A DNA stretch of 64,000 nucleotides from Paralysiella testudinis (lineage in GTDB: Bacteria > Pseudomonadota > Gammaproteobacteria > Burkholderiales > Neisseriaceae): contig NZ_CP069798.1 of the NCBI RefSeq assembly GCF_016894345.1, positions 558,001 to 622,000 on the forward strand, given 5' to 3'. The notes beneath the pieces are model-generated. The model was given only the letters and a program-made list of their open reading frames with translations, did not search any database and was not told the DNA's origin. Both the position numbers and the translations under genes were made by a program. Below are positions 34,329 through 42,493 of this stretch, piece by piece (position 1 is the first letter of the stretch; each line of letters opens with the position of its first letter).

Positions 34329-34560
34329 TTAAATAAAACAATATTTAATAAAATAAAAAGATGATAATGATGAAGTTGGTTTTTTACAGTGGATAAGTTC
34401 AAAACCACTGATGATTTAATCAGTTAAATGCTTTTCAAGCCCGGCGCTAAGCCAAGTATAAAGGGCGAAGCAATGTGGATAAATTTTCAGGCAGCCTTTT
34501 ATCTGTGGATAAGTTGATTTTTATCCACAGCCAAGGCGATATTTTATCCAAGTGTGGTGG
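34329..34560. other. DnaA-box cluster with AT-rich tract: candidate oriC
   Basis: Within the 316-bp gap between gnd and a hydroxyacid dehydrogenase gene there is a near-pure AT tract (34329-34371) containing a GATGATAATGATGAAG triplet run. DnaA boxes follow: AGTGGATAA at 34388, TGTGGATAA at 34474 and 34504, TTATCCACA at 34521 and TTATCCAAG at 34544. Three are perfect. AT-rich unwinding region plus clustered boxes is the usual architecture of a bacterial origin. A DUS lies inside (about 34486-34497). A non-origin DnaA-binding cluster is the alternative. Confidence 0.5.
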
Positions 34561-34604
34561 CAACAACAATATGCGCTGAAACCTAGGCCTGCAGCCTTGC
34601 TGGT

Positions 34605-35555
34605 TTAAAGCTGATTTTGCGGCTGCCCGCGCACAAAGGCATTGATGTTGTCGGCCAGCATATCAAACAAACGGCTCATCGCTTCTTGGCTGCCCCAAGC
34701 CATGTGCGGGGTAATAATCAGATTGGGCAGCTGGCTGGCCAACAAAGGATTGCCGTTTACCGGCGGCTCTTCGGTGAGCACATCAAAACCGGCACCGGCC
34801 AAGCTGCCGTATTTCAGCGCCGGAATCACTGCATTTTCGTCTACTAAGCCGCCGCGGCTCACATTAATCAATACTGCGCCGGGTTTCATTTGTTGCAGTT
34901 CTGCTTCGCCAATCATGTGGCGGGTGTTGGTATTGAGCGGGCAATGCAGTGAAATTACGTCGGCGCGAGCCAATACATCAGTAAACGGGGTGTAGCCGCT
35001 TCGGCAATTCTTGGCGTGTTTGTGCTCGCCCCATAAGATATGCATTCCAAATGCTTCGGCACGTTGCGCCAGCGCTTGGCCGATGCCGCCACGGCCGAAA
35101 ATGCCCAGAGTTTTGCCGTTCACATCATGGATGGGTGCGCCGAAGTGGCAGAAAAACGGGCTGTTCTGCCATAAACCGGCCGCTACATCGCGCCGATATG
35201 CGGGCAATTGGCGCATCAGTGCCATCATCAACATAAAAGCATGTTCGGCCACGGTGTCGTTGCCGTAGGCGCGGATATTGCTTACCACAATGCCGGCTTT
35301 ATGAGCCGCGTCTAATGCCACATGTTCAAAGCCGGTGGCGGCAATGGCAATCATTTTGAGTTGCGGGTGGGCGGCCATCATATCGGCGCTGATGTGGACT
35401 TTATTGGTAATCACAATATCGGCACCGGCGAGCCGGGCTTGGGTTTCTGCCGGGGCGGTGTGGGCGTATTCGGTGAGGGTGTGGGCAAAATCAAACGCAA
35501 ACGGGTGTTGGGGCAAGGTGTCGCGATCTAGAACCACAATATGGGGTTTTTGCAT
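34605..35555 (-). CDS. D-2-hydroxyacid dehydrogenase (glycerate/lactate dehydrogenase-like)
   Basis: A 316-residue NAD-dependent enzyme. The nucleotide motif is LGIFGRGGIGQALAQRAEAFG (about residues 149-169). The catalytic set is Arg in NVSRGGLVDE, Glu in TEEPPVNGNPLL and His in ITPHMAWGSQEA. Sequence style fits the hydroxypyruvate/glycerate dehydrogenase branch, but substrate cannot be fixed. The start at 35555 is followed downstream by the DnaA-box cluster, and the gene is transcribed alone toward gnd. Confidence 0.88.
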   Translation of the reverse strand: MQKPHIVVLDRDTLPQHPFAFDFAHTLTEYAHTAPAETQARLAGADIVITNKVHISADMMAAHPQLKMIAIAATGFEHVALDAAHKAGIVVSNIRAYGNDTVAEHAFMLMMALMRQLPAYRRDVAAGLWQNSPFFCHFGAPIHDVNGKTLGIFGRGGIGQALAQRAEAFGMHILWGEHKHAKNCRSGYTPFTDVLARADVISLHCPLNTNTRHMIGEAELQQMKPGAVLINVSRGGLVDENAVIPALKYGSLAGAGFDVLTEEPPVNGNPLLASQLPNLIITPHMAWGSQEAMSRLFDMLADNINAFVRGQPQNQL

Positions 35556-35631
35556 TGTTGATTCCTTATGTTTGGAGATATCGATTAAAAATATAAATCA
35601 ATAGATTGCTAAAAATAGCTATCAGTTTATT

Positions 35632-35648
35632 TTGATAACCATTATCAT
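35632..35648. promoter_or_regulatory. Possible Fur box
   Basis: TTGATAACCATTATCAT is an imperfect palindrome of the Fur type (GATAATGATTATC-like), between the hydroxyacid dehydrogenase and DUF2061 genes. Confidence 0.35.
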
Positions 35649-35686
35649 CTAGTTAAATCATTATTCAGCCAGCAAGGATCAATACG

Positions 35687-35923
35687 ATGTTGAAAACCAT
35701 TACTTTTGCCATTTTACACTTTGGCGTGGCTTTTAGCGTGGCTTATCTGCTCACCGGCAGCATCGGCATTTCCAGTGCCGTGGCTTTGATTGAGCCGATG
35801 GTGAACACGGTGGTGTTTTATTTTCATGAAAAAGCATGGCAGCGGGCAGAGCGCAATAAACGCGAAAAATCCACTATCAAGCTGCCCATGCACCAATGCG
35901 TGGGTGAAAAAAGCGCTATTTAA
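35687..35923 (+). CDS. DUF2061 small membrane protein
   Basis: A 78-residue protein with two short hydrophobic helices (about residues 3-22 and 27-46) and a basic C-terminal tail. The sequence ILHFGVAFSVAYLLTGSIGIS and the following EPMVNTVVFYFHEKAW are diagnostic of DUF2061. Function unknown. The ATG at 35687 has AAGGA upstream. Confidence 0.8.
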   Translation: MLKTITFAILHFGVAFSVAYLLTGSIGISSAVALIEPMVNTVVFYFHEKAWQRAERNKREKSTIKLPMHQCVGEKSAI

Positions 35924-36015
35924 GGCTACCTGAACGGTGTGCCGCTGGGTGAGGTTTATGTTACAGTTGCCCGCGTTACATCATCAACATGATTATTTTT
36001 TAAAAGGGCATCCAC

Positions 36016-36342
36016 ATGAGTTTACAGATTGAAGACATTGAAGTAGGCAGCGGCGCAGTGGCGGTCAAAGGCAAAGAAATCACCGTGCATTACAGCGGTT
36101 GGCTGGAAGACGGCACCTTGTTTGATTCCAGCTTGGCGCGCAAGCAGCCGCTCACCATTACTTTGGGCGTGGGCATGGTGATTAAAGGCTGGGACGAAGG
36201 CTTTGATGGCATACAAGAAGGCGGCAAACGCAAGCTCACCATTGGCCCGGAAATGGGCTACGGCGAACGCGGTGCCGGCGGTGTGATTCCGCCCAATGCT
36301 ACGCTTGTGTTTGAAGTGGAATTATTGAAAGTGCATAATTAA
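36016..36342 (+). CDS. FKBP-type peptidyl-prolyl isomerase
   Basis: A 108-residue single-domain FKBP, cytoplasmic (no signal peptide). It has [16 protein letters not shown], the [20 protein letters not shown] core and [21 protein letters not shown], with conserved active-site residues (Tyr, Phe-Asp, Trp and Ile-Pro). Length is that of the minimal domain, close to human FKBP12. It is followed by a strong hairpin terminator. Confidence 0.93.
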   Translation: MSLQIEDIEVGSGAVAVKGKEITVHYSGWLEDGTLFDSSLARKQPLTITLGVGMVIKGWDEGFDGIQEGGKRKLTIGPEMGYGERGAGGVIPPNATLVFEVELLKVHN

Positions 36343-36375
36343 AACGCGTTGTTTAATGCGTTCAGGCAGCCTTTT

Positions 36376-36412
36376 AAAGCCGGTTTTGATTGTCAAAACC
36401 GGCTTTTGTTTT
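36376..36412 (+). terminator. Terminator after the FKBP gene
   Basis: AAAGCCGGTTTTGA and TCAAAACCGGCTTT pair around a short loop, then TGTTTTG. Confidence 0.88.
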
Positions 36413-36543
36413 GTGTGATTGGTTTGTTAAGAAGGGCAAATGAAATGCAAAGCCAATTGAGATAGGCGTATTTGTACCCATCAAAGCGGGGTAGACATGC
36501 AATATCTGCGATTAACCCGTTTATCACACAGGAGAATACATTT

Positions 36544-37635
36544 ATGCTGAATTTGGCCACCATCAAAACCATTCAAAGCAAACGCGCATGGCCCAGTGTT
36601 ACCATCACCCTGCCCACTTACCGCACTTCTCCGGATAATCAAAAAGACAGCATCCGCCTGAAAAACCAAGTTAAAGAAGCCGTTGAGCGCTTACAAAACG
36701 AATTCGGCAAACGCGAAACCGCCGACTTGGTGGCGCAAATTGAAACCTTGGCCGATGCGGTAGACCATGAATACAACTTGGACGGTTTGGTGATTTTTGC
36801 CAGCAGCGATTATGCCGAATTGTTTAAATTGCCTTACCGCCTGCCCGAGCGTGTGGCCATCGACAATAATTTCCTCACCCGCGACTTGGTGTTTGCCATG
36901 AAACGCAGCCCCTTGTATTGGCTGGCGGTATTGAGCGAGCAAGGCACACGTCTGTTTATCGCGCAAAAAGACCAATTGCAAGAAGTACATGCTTACGGCT
37001 TTCCCATGAGCGTGAGCGGTGAAGCGGCCAGTGCCAACCCCAGCCAAGACATCAGCCATGTGCGCGACCAAATCATGACTGACTTAATGCGCCAAGCCGG
37101 GCAAGGCATAGATGAAGCACTGAAAAACCTGCCTGCGCCCGTGGTGGTGGCCGGTGTCGACCGCAATATCGGCCATTATAAAGACGGCACAGCCAACCAA
37201 GCCGATGTGTTGCTGTATGTGGCCGGTGGTTATACCGATCAAAGCGAGCATGAGCTGGGCCAATTGATTTGGCCGCAGGTAAAAGACGTATTGGCCGAAG
37301 CACGGCAGCAGATTTTTGCCGATGTGGGTAACGCCCGTGGCAACAACCGCTTTGTGGGCGGCCTAAACGAATGCTGGAAAGCCGCTGTCGACGGCCGCAT
37401 CGACACCTTAGTAGTGGGTGAAGACCTCAGCATTCCGGCGCGTCTGAGCGAAGACGGCCGCAGCGTAGAGCCCATCGACAGCCCGGATGCTGCCGGCGAA
37501 AACGTCTATGCCGATATTATCGACGAAATGATTGAACACGTTATGGCGGCAGACGGCAAAGTGGTGTTTGTGGACACCGGCAGCCTGAGCGAATTTAATC
37601 CGCAGCGCGACTTGGCGGCGATTACCCGCTATTAA
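36544..37635 (+). CDS. Bacterial archaeo-eukaryotic release-factor-like protein (baeRF3 type)
   Basis: A 363-residue cytoplasmic protein. The N-terminal ITLPTYRTSPDNQKDSIRLK stretch, the LYWLAVLSEQGTRLFIAQ core and the C-terminal LVVGEDLSIPAR region resemble the bacterial proteins related to archaeal/eukaryotic release factor 1, of the group often annotated baeRF3. Relatives are proposed to act on stalled or resting ribosomes. ATG at 36544 follows AGGAG; the frame is open upstream to 36472 without a site. It is a single-gene unit ended by a hairpin. Family placement is from sequence pattern only. Confidence 0.7.
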   Translation: MLNLATIKTIQSKRAWPSVTITLPTYRTSPDNQKDSIRLKNQVKEAVERLQNEFGKRETADLVAQIETLADAVDHEYNLDGLVIFASSDYAELFKLPYRLPERVAIDNNFLTRDLVFAMKRSPLYWLAVLSEQGTRLFIAQKDQLQEVHAYGFPMSVSGEAASANPSQDISHVRDQIMTDLMRQAGQGIDEALKNLPAPVVVAGVDRNIGHYKDGTANQADVLLYVAGGYTDQSEHELGQLIWPQVKDVLAEARQQIFADVGNARGNNRFVGGLNECWKAAVDGRIDTLVVGEDLSIPARLSEDGRSVEPIDSPDAAGENVYADIIDEMIEHVMAADGKVVFVDTGSLSEFNPQRDLAAITRY

Positions 37636-37652
37636 AGTGAATTGCTTTGACC

Positions 37653-37680
37653 AAACCGGCCTGATGGCCGGTTTTTTACT
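37653..37680 (+). terminator. Terminator after the baeRF-like gene
   Basis: AACCGGCC and GGCCGGTT around a four-base loop, then six T residues. Confidence 0.88.
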
Positions 37681-37688
37681 GCTTCGGT

Positions 37689-37694
37689 TATAAT
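37689..37694 (+). promoter_or_regulatory. -10 element upstream of the YjdM-type gene
   Basis: A perfect TATAAT 36 bp before the ATG at 37730, immediately after the preceding terminator. No good -35 is evident. Confidence 0.55.
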
Positions 37695-37729
37695 GGCGCT
37701 TTATGCTTGTATTACACGGAAAGAACACC

Positions 37730-38062
37730 ATGAGCTACCCCGCCTGCCCGCAATGCACTTCCGAATTCACCTACCACGACGGCCTGCAATTGGTGTGCCC
37801 CGAATGCGGCCACGAGTGGCAGGCAGAAGATGCCGCTGCCGAAGCGGAAGACTTGCTGGTAAAAGACGCCAACGGCGCCGTGCTGGCCGACGGCGACACC
37901 GTGGTGCTGGTGAAAGACCTTAAAATCAAAGGCAGCTCGCAAGTGATTAAACAAGGCACTAAAGTAAAAGGCATCCGCCTGCAAGAAGGCGACCACAATA
38001 TTGCCTGCAAAATCGATGGCAGCGGCATGAATTTGAAATCGGAATTTGTAAAAAAAGCCTGA
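37730..38062 (+). CDS. YjdM/PhnA-type zinc-ribbon protein
   Basis: A 110-residue protein starting [18 protein letters not shown]. Cys6-Cys9 and Cys25-Cys28 (CPECGHEW) form a zinc ribbon, followed by a beta-rich domain with [20 protein letters not shown] and [18 protein letters not shown], characteristic of YjdM (formerly PhnA, linked to phosphonates by genomic context; the role is not proven). ATG at 37730 has GGAAAG upstream and is preferred to a start 27 bp earlier. It ends in an AAA-AAA-GCC-TGA context that is not a full uptake sequence. Confidence 0.88.
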   Translation: MSYPACPQCTSEFTYHDGLQLVCPECGHEWQAEDAAAEAEDLLVKDANGAVLADGDTVVLVKDLKIKGSSQVIKQGTKVKGIRLQEGDHNIACKIDGSGMNLKSEFVKKA

Positions 38063-38169
38063 AGCAAGTGTTCAGGCAGCCTTGAATAAATTTATTTTCA
38101 GGCAGCGTTTATTCTGATTTTTCGAGTTTTGATTATTTCTAGTTGTCTGTTTAATTGCAAAGCACCGTT

Positions 38170-39555
38170 ATGAGCCAAACCCACCCCACCATTGCCGCCA
38201 TTGCCACCGCTCCCGGACGCGGCGGCGTGGGGGTAATCCGTTTGTCGGGCAAGGATTTGCTGCCCTTGGCGCAAAGTTTGAGCGGCGGCAAAACGCCCGT
38301 GCCGCGGCAGGCGCTGTATACCGATTTTGTGGATGAGCACGGCCAAGCGATTGATAACGGCCTGCTGCTGTATTTTGCCGCGCCCGCCAGCTTTACCGGC
38401 GAAGATGTGATTGAGCTGCAAGGCCATGGCGGGCCGGTGGTGATGCAGATGCTGTTGCAACGCTGCCTGCAACTGGGCGCACGCTTGGCTGAGCCTGGCG
38501 AATTCACCAAACGCGCTTTTTTAAACAACAAATTGGATTTGGCACAGGCCGAAAGCGTGGCCGATTTGATTGATGCTTCCAGCCAATCGGCCGCCCGCAT
38601 GGCCTTGCGCAGCCTGAAAGGCGCGTTTTCGCAGCATATCCACAGCTTGGTGGATGAGCTGATTACTTTGCGCATGTTGGTGGAAGCCACGCTGGATTTT
38701 CCCGAAGAAGACATTGATTTTCTGCAAGCGGCCGATGCCGAGGGCAAGCTGGCACACATCCGCCGCCAATTGGTGCAGGTATTGGCCGGTGCCGAACAAG
38801 GCGCTTTGTTGCGCGAAGGCATGAATGTGGTGCTGGTGGGCGCGCCCAATGTGGGCAAATCCAGCCTGCTCAATGCCTTGGCCGGAGATGAGGTGGCGAT
38901 TGTAACCGACATCGCTGGCACCACCCGCGATACCGTGCGCGAGATGATTACGCTCGATGGCGTGCCGGTGCACATCATCGACACCGCCGGATTGCGTGAC
39001 ACCGATGATGTGGTGGAGCGCATCGGCATCGAGCGCAGCCATAAAGCGGTGCAAGAGGCGGATGTGGCATTGATTTTGGTCGATCCGCGCGAAGGCTTAA
39101 ACCGCAAAACGCAAGCCATTTTAGACACGCTGCCTGAAAGCCTGCCCAAAATCGAAATCCACAATAAAATCGATTTACACGGCGGTGAGGCCGGCTATGT
39201 TTCACGTGAAACCATGGCTTCAGGCAGCCTGAGTGTTCATTCCACGGCCACTGAGCTGATTGCTTTATCGGCCAAAACCGGAGCGGGCTTGGATTTGCTT
39301 AAGCAGGCGCTGTTAAAACAAGTGGGCTGGCAAGGCGAAAGCGAAGGGCTGTTTTTGGCACGCCGCCGCCACCTTAATGCTTTGCAGGCGGCGCAAACCG
39401 AGCTGGACAACGCCACTCTGTGCGCGCCGCAACAAATCGAATTGCTGGCCGAACACCTGCGCTTGGCACAATTGGCCTTAAGCGAAATTACCGGCGAATT
39501 CAGTGCTGATGATTTGCTGGGGGTGATTTTTAGTCGTTTTTGTATCGGCAAATAG
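38170..39555 (+). CDS. mnmE: tRNA modification GTPase MnmE
   Basis: A 461-residue GTPase that, with MnmG, installs the carboxymethylaminomethyl group at U34 of certain tRNAs. The N-terminal folate domain opens [21 protein letters not shown]. The G domain has [15 protein letters not shown] (about residue 222), [19 protein letters not shown] and NKID, and the C-terminal CIGK carries the conserved catalytic cysteine. ATG at 38170 is chosen; a TTG at 38155 extends the frame by five codons. The coding sequence contains a parS-like motif (39198-39213) beside an in-frame DUS, in a segment of the G domain that is not conserved in relatives. mnmE is often close to the origin in bacteria. Confidence 0.95.
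   Translation: MSQTHPTIAAIATAPGRGGVGVIRLSGKDLLPLAQSLSGGKTPVPRQALYTDFVDEHGQAIDNGLLLYFAAPASFTGEDVIELQGHGGPVVMQMLLQRCLQLGARLAEPGEFTKRAFLNNKLDLAQAESVADLIDASSQSAARMALRSLKGAFSQHIHSLVDELITLRMLVEATLDFPEEDIDFLQAADAEGKLAHIRRQLVQVLAGAEQGALLREGMNVVLVGAPNVGKSSLLNALAGDEVAIVTDIAGTTRDTVREMITLDGVPVHIIDTAGLRDTDDVVERIGIERSHKAVQEADVALILVDPREGLNRKTQAILDTLPESLPKIEIHNKIDLHGGEAGYVSRETMASGSLSVHSTATELIALSAKTGAGLDLLKQALLKQVGWQGESEGLFLARRRHLNALQAAQTELDNATLCAPQQIELLAEHLRLAQLALSEITGEFSADDLLGVIFSRFCIGK
39198..39213. promoter_or_regulatory. parS-like site inside mnmE
   Basis: TGTTTCACGTGAAACC matches 15 of 16 bases of the parS consensus; the inner 14 bases form a perfect palindrome. Confidence 0.7.
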
Positions 39556-39648
39556 GTTTTGTGTGTTGGCAAAGCTGTGTGTGTTTGGGCAGCGGGCGGG
39601 AGCCTGCCCCTACACAGGCTGCCTGAAACAAAATAAGTGATTGATAGA

Positions 39649-39706
39649 ATGCGCCTTGGCGCATCAAATTCAAAACCATTCTATAATTGATGCGCTAAAG
39701 CGCATC
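39649..39706. repeat. Two REP-like palindromes
   Basis: ATGCGCC-TT-GGCGCAT (39649-39664) and GATGCGCT-AA-AGCGCATC (39689-39706), separated by 24 bp, lie 20 bp from the end of IS110 copy 2. Both have perfect arms and a two-base AA/TT centre, the same design as the palindrome at 7945. Confidence 0.6.
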
Positions 39707-39726
39707 CTATATTCTTATTCTTATGT

Positions 39727-40933
39727 GTAGATACCATCTCTCGCATCAAGCCGCAATGGTTATTTTGGCCTGATATTCGCATTGGTGCTTCAACACACCA
39801 AAGCAAATCTGTACCAAGCGGCGCATCGCTGCGCCGATGGTCTGCATTTCCGTTTTGTTTCTGGCTTTCAGTCTGCGGTAATGCGCGTTAATATCCGGAT
39901 TCCACGTTTTTGCAACCACCGCAGCCATATACAACTTAGCTCGTATGACCGAACTGCCCCGCTTGGAAAGCATGGCTTTGCCTTTGTGTTTGCCGGATTC
40001 CCGTTTTTCGGCACCAATCCCAAATAGGCAGCCATTTGCGAGGCGGAGGTAAAATGTTTGCTATGATAGAGCGCAACCATGCGCAATGAAACCACTTCAC
40101 CCACACCGGGTATGCTGCGCAGTAAAGCACGGTCTTTTTCAAATCAGGATGCCGGTCAATATGTTGTTCGATTTCCTGTGTGATGGTGCTGATCTGCTGC
40201 TTCAAATTGGTCTGCATGGTGCTGATGGACTGGCTGACCGCTTCGGGAACAGCGCTGAATCCGGCTTTCTCCATGCGGTTGTCTTCACGCTGCAGATCGC
40301 TTTGCAGCGCATCTAGACGGGCTAGTAGTGCGTTGAGCCGCTTGATGTGGGGTGCAGCAGGCTGCCATTGGCGTACTTTGTGGTGCATGAGGCGGTCAAT
40401 ACCGGCTCTGGCCAGTGACTGGCTATCAGCCTTATCGGTTTTGTGCAAGCTGTCGTATTTGGCATAATGGGCACTGTCGGCAGGATTAAGCAGATAAACG
40501 GCGATGCCTTTGTTATGCAGATACTCTGCCAATGCTTCATGGTAAACGCCGGTGGCTTCCATGAAAATTTTGAGTAGGCTTAAGTCTTCACCGATGTTTT
40601 TATACAGCCATTCTGTCAGTTGGTTAAAGCCTTGGAGGTGGTTTGGCAATGCTTTGGTTTTGATTTTACTGCTGCCAATGTCGCGGATAAGAGCACAATC
40701 TAATTTGTTTTTGCTGATGTCGATGCCCAATACTTGGAAGTTCATCATAATCTATCCTTATTTATGCAGTGTCTTGCGGGCGCTGCCGCGCACTTGGATA
40801 CCATTCAGATTGTAGGATGAGGTGTATGGCAGTGTTATCTACATTTCAGTGTCGGGCACTTGGGTCGGATACAGTTTGCTGCCATACGGGGCGGGAATAA
40901 TACGCGTTTTACTCACCGCTTGAGAGATACAAG
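39727..40933 (-). mobile_element. IS110-family insertion sequence, copy 2
   Basis: A 1207-bp element in the opposite orientation to copy 1, differing at only a few positions. It spans the same boundaries: CTTGTATCTCTC at its left (the 40933 side) and GATGGTATCTAC at its right (the 39727 side). Its 185-bp left non-coding region (40749-40933) is conserved with copy 1. Confidence 0.85.
39746..40748 (-). pseudogene. IS110-family transposase, frame-disrupted
   Basis: The reading frame from 40748 is open for 270 codons. It has the DEDD domain intact and the four-C run that copy 1 lacks, but it runs out of frame at the five-A run near 40137 (shared with copy 1), and again at a five-A run near 40007 where copy 1 has six. 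The C-terminal domain (SKRGSSVIRAKLYMA) continues in another frame to 39746. No single frame covers both catalytic halves. The first A-run could in principle be read through by a -1 frameshift; the second break is specific to this copy. Confidence 0.82.
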
Positions 40934-40953
40934 GTCGGATTCAAGAATCCGAC
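40934..40953. repeat. REP-like palindrome bordering IS110 copy 2
   Basis: Arms GTCGGATTC and GAATCCGAC again. Relative to the element the two-base centre is TT, while at copy 1 it is AA, so the palindrome is not a fixed part of the IS. Confidence 0.75.
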
Positions 40954-40991
40954 CTATGGCTTTTATTTCATGATACAAACCCGCCCCACGC

Positions 40992-42383
40992 TTAAAAAAC
41001 CTTATTCAAAGTAAAGCGGATTTGGCGGCTGTGGCGGTCGTAGAGGGCGATGTTGGCGCGGTTGCGGCTGTATTGCAGCGCCAGCTCCGGGGCAAAGCCG
41101 TGCCAAGACCAGTTGCGTTTGAGCAGGCTGAGCTGGCCGGTGTATTGCTGCTCTTGGCGGGTTTGCTCAAAAAATGCTGTCGTGCCACGATAGCGGGTGT
41201 GGCTATAGCCTACTTTGGCGCCCACGGTAAGCTGTTGCCAGTTAAGCATATGTTGTACAGAGGCGCTAAGACCCACGGTTTCAAAGCCGTGGGCTTTTTC
41301 TTGTGCGCGGCTGCTGCCGGCTTGCAGTATGGCCTGATAACGGGTGCGGCCGCCTTGAACGATATTGATGCCGCCGCTAAGCCAATGCTGCTGCGCACGC
41401 AGATAGGCGTATCCGGGGCGGTAGTGTAGCTGCTGGGCTTCCCAGCCGGCAAACCATTGCGTGTTATTGCCCCATTGCTGGCTGTAATCCAGCTGTACCA
41501 CTGCACCGGAGTACAGCGCCCGCTGCTGATACTGCACATGCTGGATGCCTACAGCGGCTTGCAGCTGGCGGCGCGGGCTGCCGGTATCGATGTTTTTGCC
41601 CAACATCAGGCGGCCATAAAGGCTGTCGGACTGCCGGCCGGCGTATTCCTGCGCGCTCAGTTGCAAGGTGCTGAACCATTGCCGCTGCGGGCTGAAGCGG
41701 TATTGGCCGCCCGCATTGACATGCAAGCCCACGCCTGCTTGGGCGCGGCTGCTGTCGCTGAGGGTAAATATCTTGTCGTCAATCTCTACGGTTTGATGGC
41801 TGCTGCCTTGGTTGATGTTGTTGCCGGGTGCCAGTGAAACGCTGATGTACCACGACAGGTGCTGGCGTTTGATGGCGAGCAAATAGTGATCCACTTGCCG
41901 CGCTACGTTTTCAGGCAGCCTTAAACTTTGTGCTAGGCGGAAATGGTGTTCCGCCGCTTCGGCTTCACCGGCCTGCCATAACACTTTGGCCAACTCCAGC
42001 CGTGGGCGCGGCAATTGCGGATTTTGCGCCAGCATTTGGCGGTAATAAGTGGCGGCTTGTTGTGGCTGTTGTAATTGCTCGGCAATCTGCCCGGCCAGAA
42101 ATAAAGCGTCCATATCGGTGGGTGTGGCGGCGAGCAAGGCGTGCACCCGTTGCTGTGCTAAAGACCATCGGCCTTGCTTCATCGCGGCCAAAACTGCTGC
42201 CAACGGATGATCCATGTCGGCCACATCGGCTGGCGGCGGGCTTGTGTTGGCGGGTGGCGTTAAGGTTTCCGCTGCCACGGCGGGAATGTTTTGCGGGGTG
42301 TATTGCGGCAATCCGGGTGCGGATAGGGTGTCGGCATAAACGATGGCGGGCAGGCCGAGTAACAACAGCATAAAAACGCGCAT
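40992..42383 (-). CDS. Surface lipoprotein assembly modifier (Slam, DUF560)
   Basis: A 463-residue outer-membrane protein that translocates lipoproteins to the cell surface. A signal peptide (MRVFMLLLLGLPAIVYA, residues 1-17) is followed by a proline-rich stretch, a TPR-like periplasmic region (about 55-180, with ALFLAGQIAEQLQQPQQAA and PRLELAKVLWQAGEAEAAEHH) and a C-terminal beta barrel (about 185-463) ending in FTLNKVF, a terminal aromatic expected for barrel insertion. This is the Slam architecture known from Neisseria. ATG at 42383 has AAGGAC upstream. It lies directly downstream of a lipoprotein gene and a receptor gene on the same strand, so the lipoprotein is its likely client. Confidence 0.85.
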   Translation of the reverse strand: MRVFMLLLLGLPAIVYADTLSAPGLPQYTPQNIPAVAAETLTPPANTSPPPADVADMDHPLAAVLAAMKQGRWSLAQQRVHALLAATPTDMDALFLAGQIAEQLQQPQQAATYYRQMLAQNPQLPRPRLELAKVLWQAGEAEAAEHHFRLAQSLRLPENVARQVDHYLLAIKRQHLSWYISVSLAPGNNINQGSSHQTVEIDDKIFTLSDSSRAQAGVGLHVNAGGQYRFSPQRQWFSTLQLSAQEYAGRQSDSLYGRLMLGKNIDTGSPRRQLQAAVGIQHVQYQQRALYSGAVVQLDYSQQWGNNTQWFAGWEAQQLHYRPGYAYLRAQQHWLSGGINIVQGGRTRYQAILQAGSSRAQEKAHGFETVGLSASVQHMLNWQQLTVGAKVGYSHTRYRGTTAFFEQTRQEQQYTGQLSLLKRNWSWHGFAPELALQYSRNRANIALYDRHSRQIRFTLNKVF

Positions 42384-42493
42384 GGTGTCCTTGGTTGGTG
42401 GGGGGTTATTTTTTGGGTTTCCGGCAGCCTTTGGCAAGCGGGTGCGATATTGGCTAATACTTTTAAGGCTGCCTGAAAAATGATGCAGCCAAT

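Noticed and set aside
35632..35648. Strong claim of Fur regulation of the DUF2061 gene
   Set aside because: Only one imperfect palindrome in an AT-rich gap; listed as a weak site but not as a finding.
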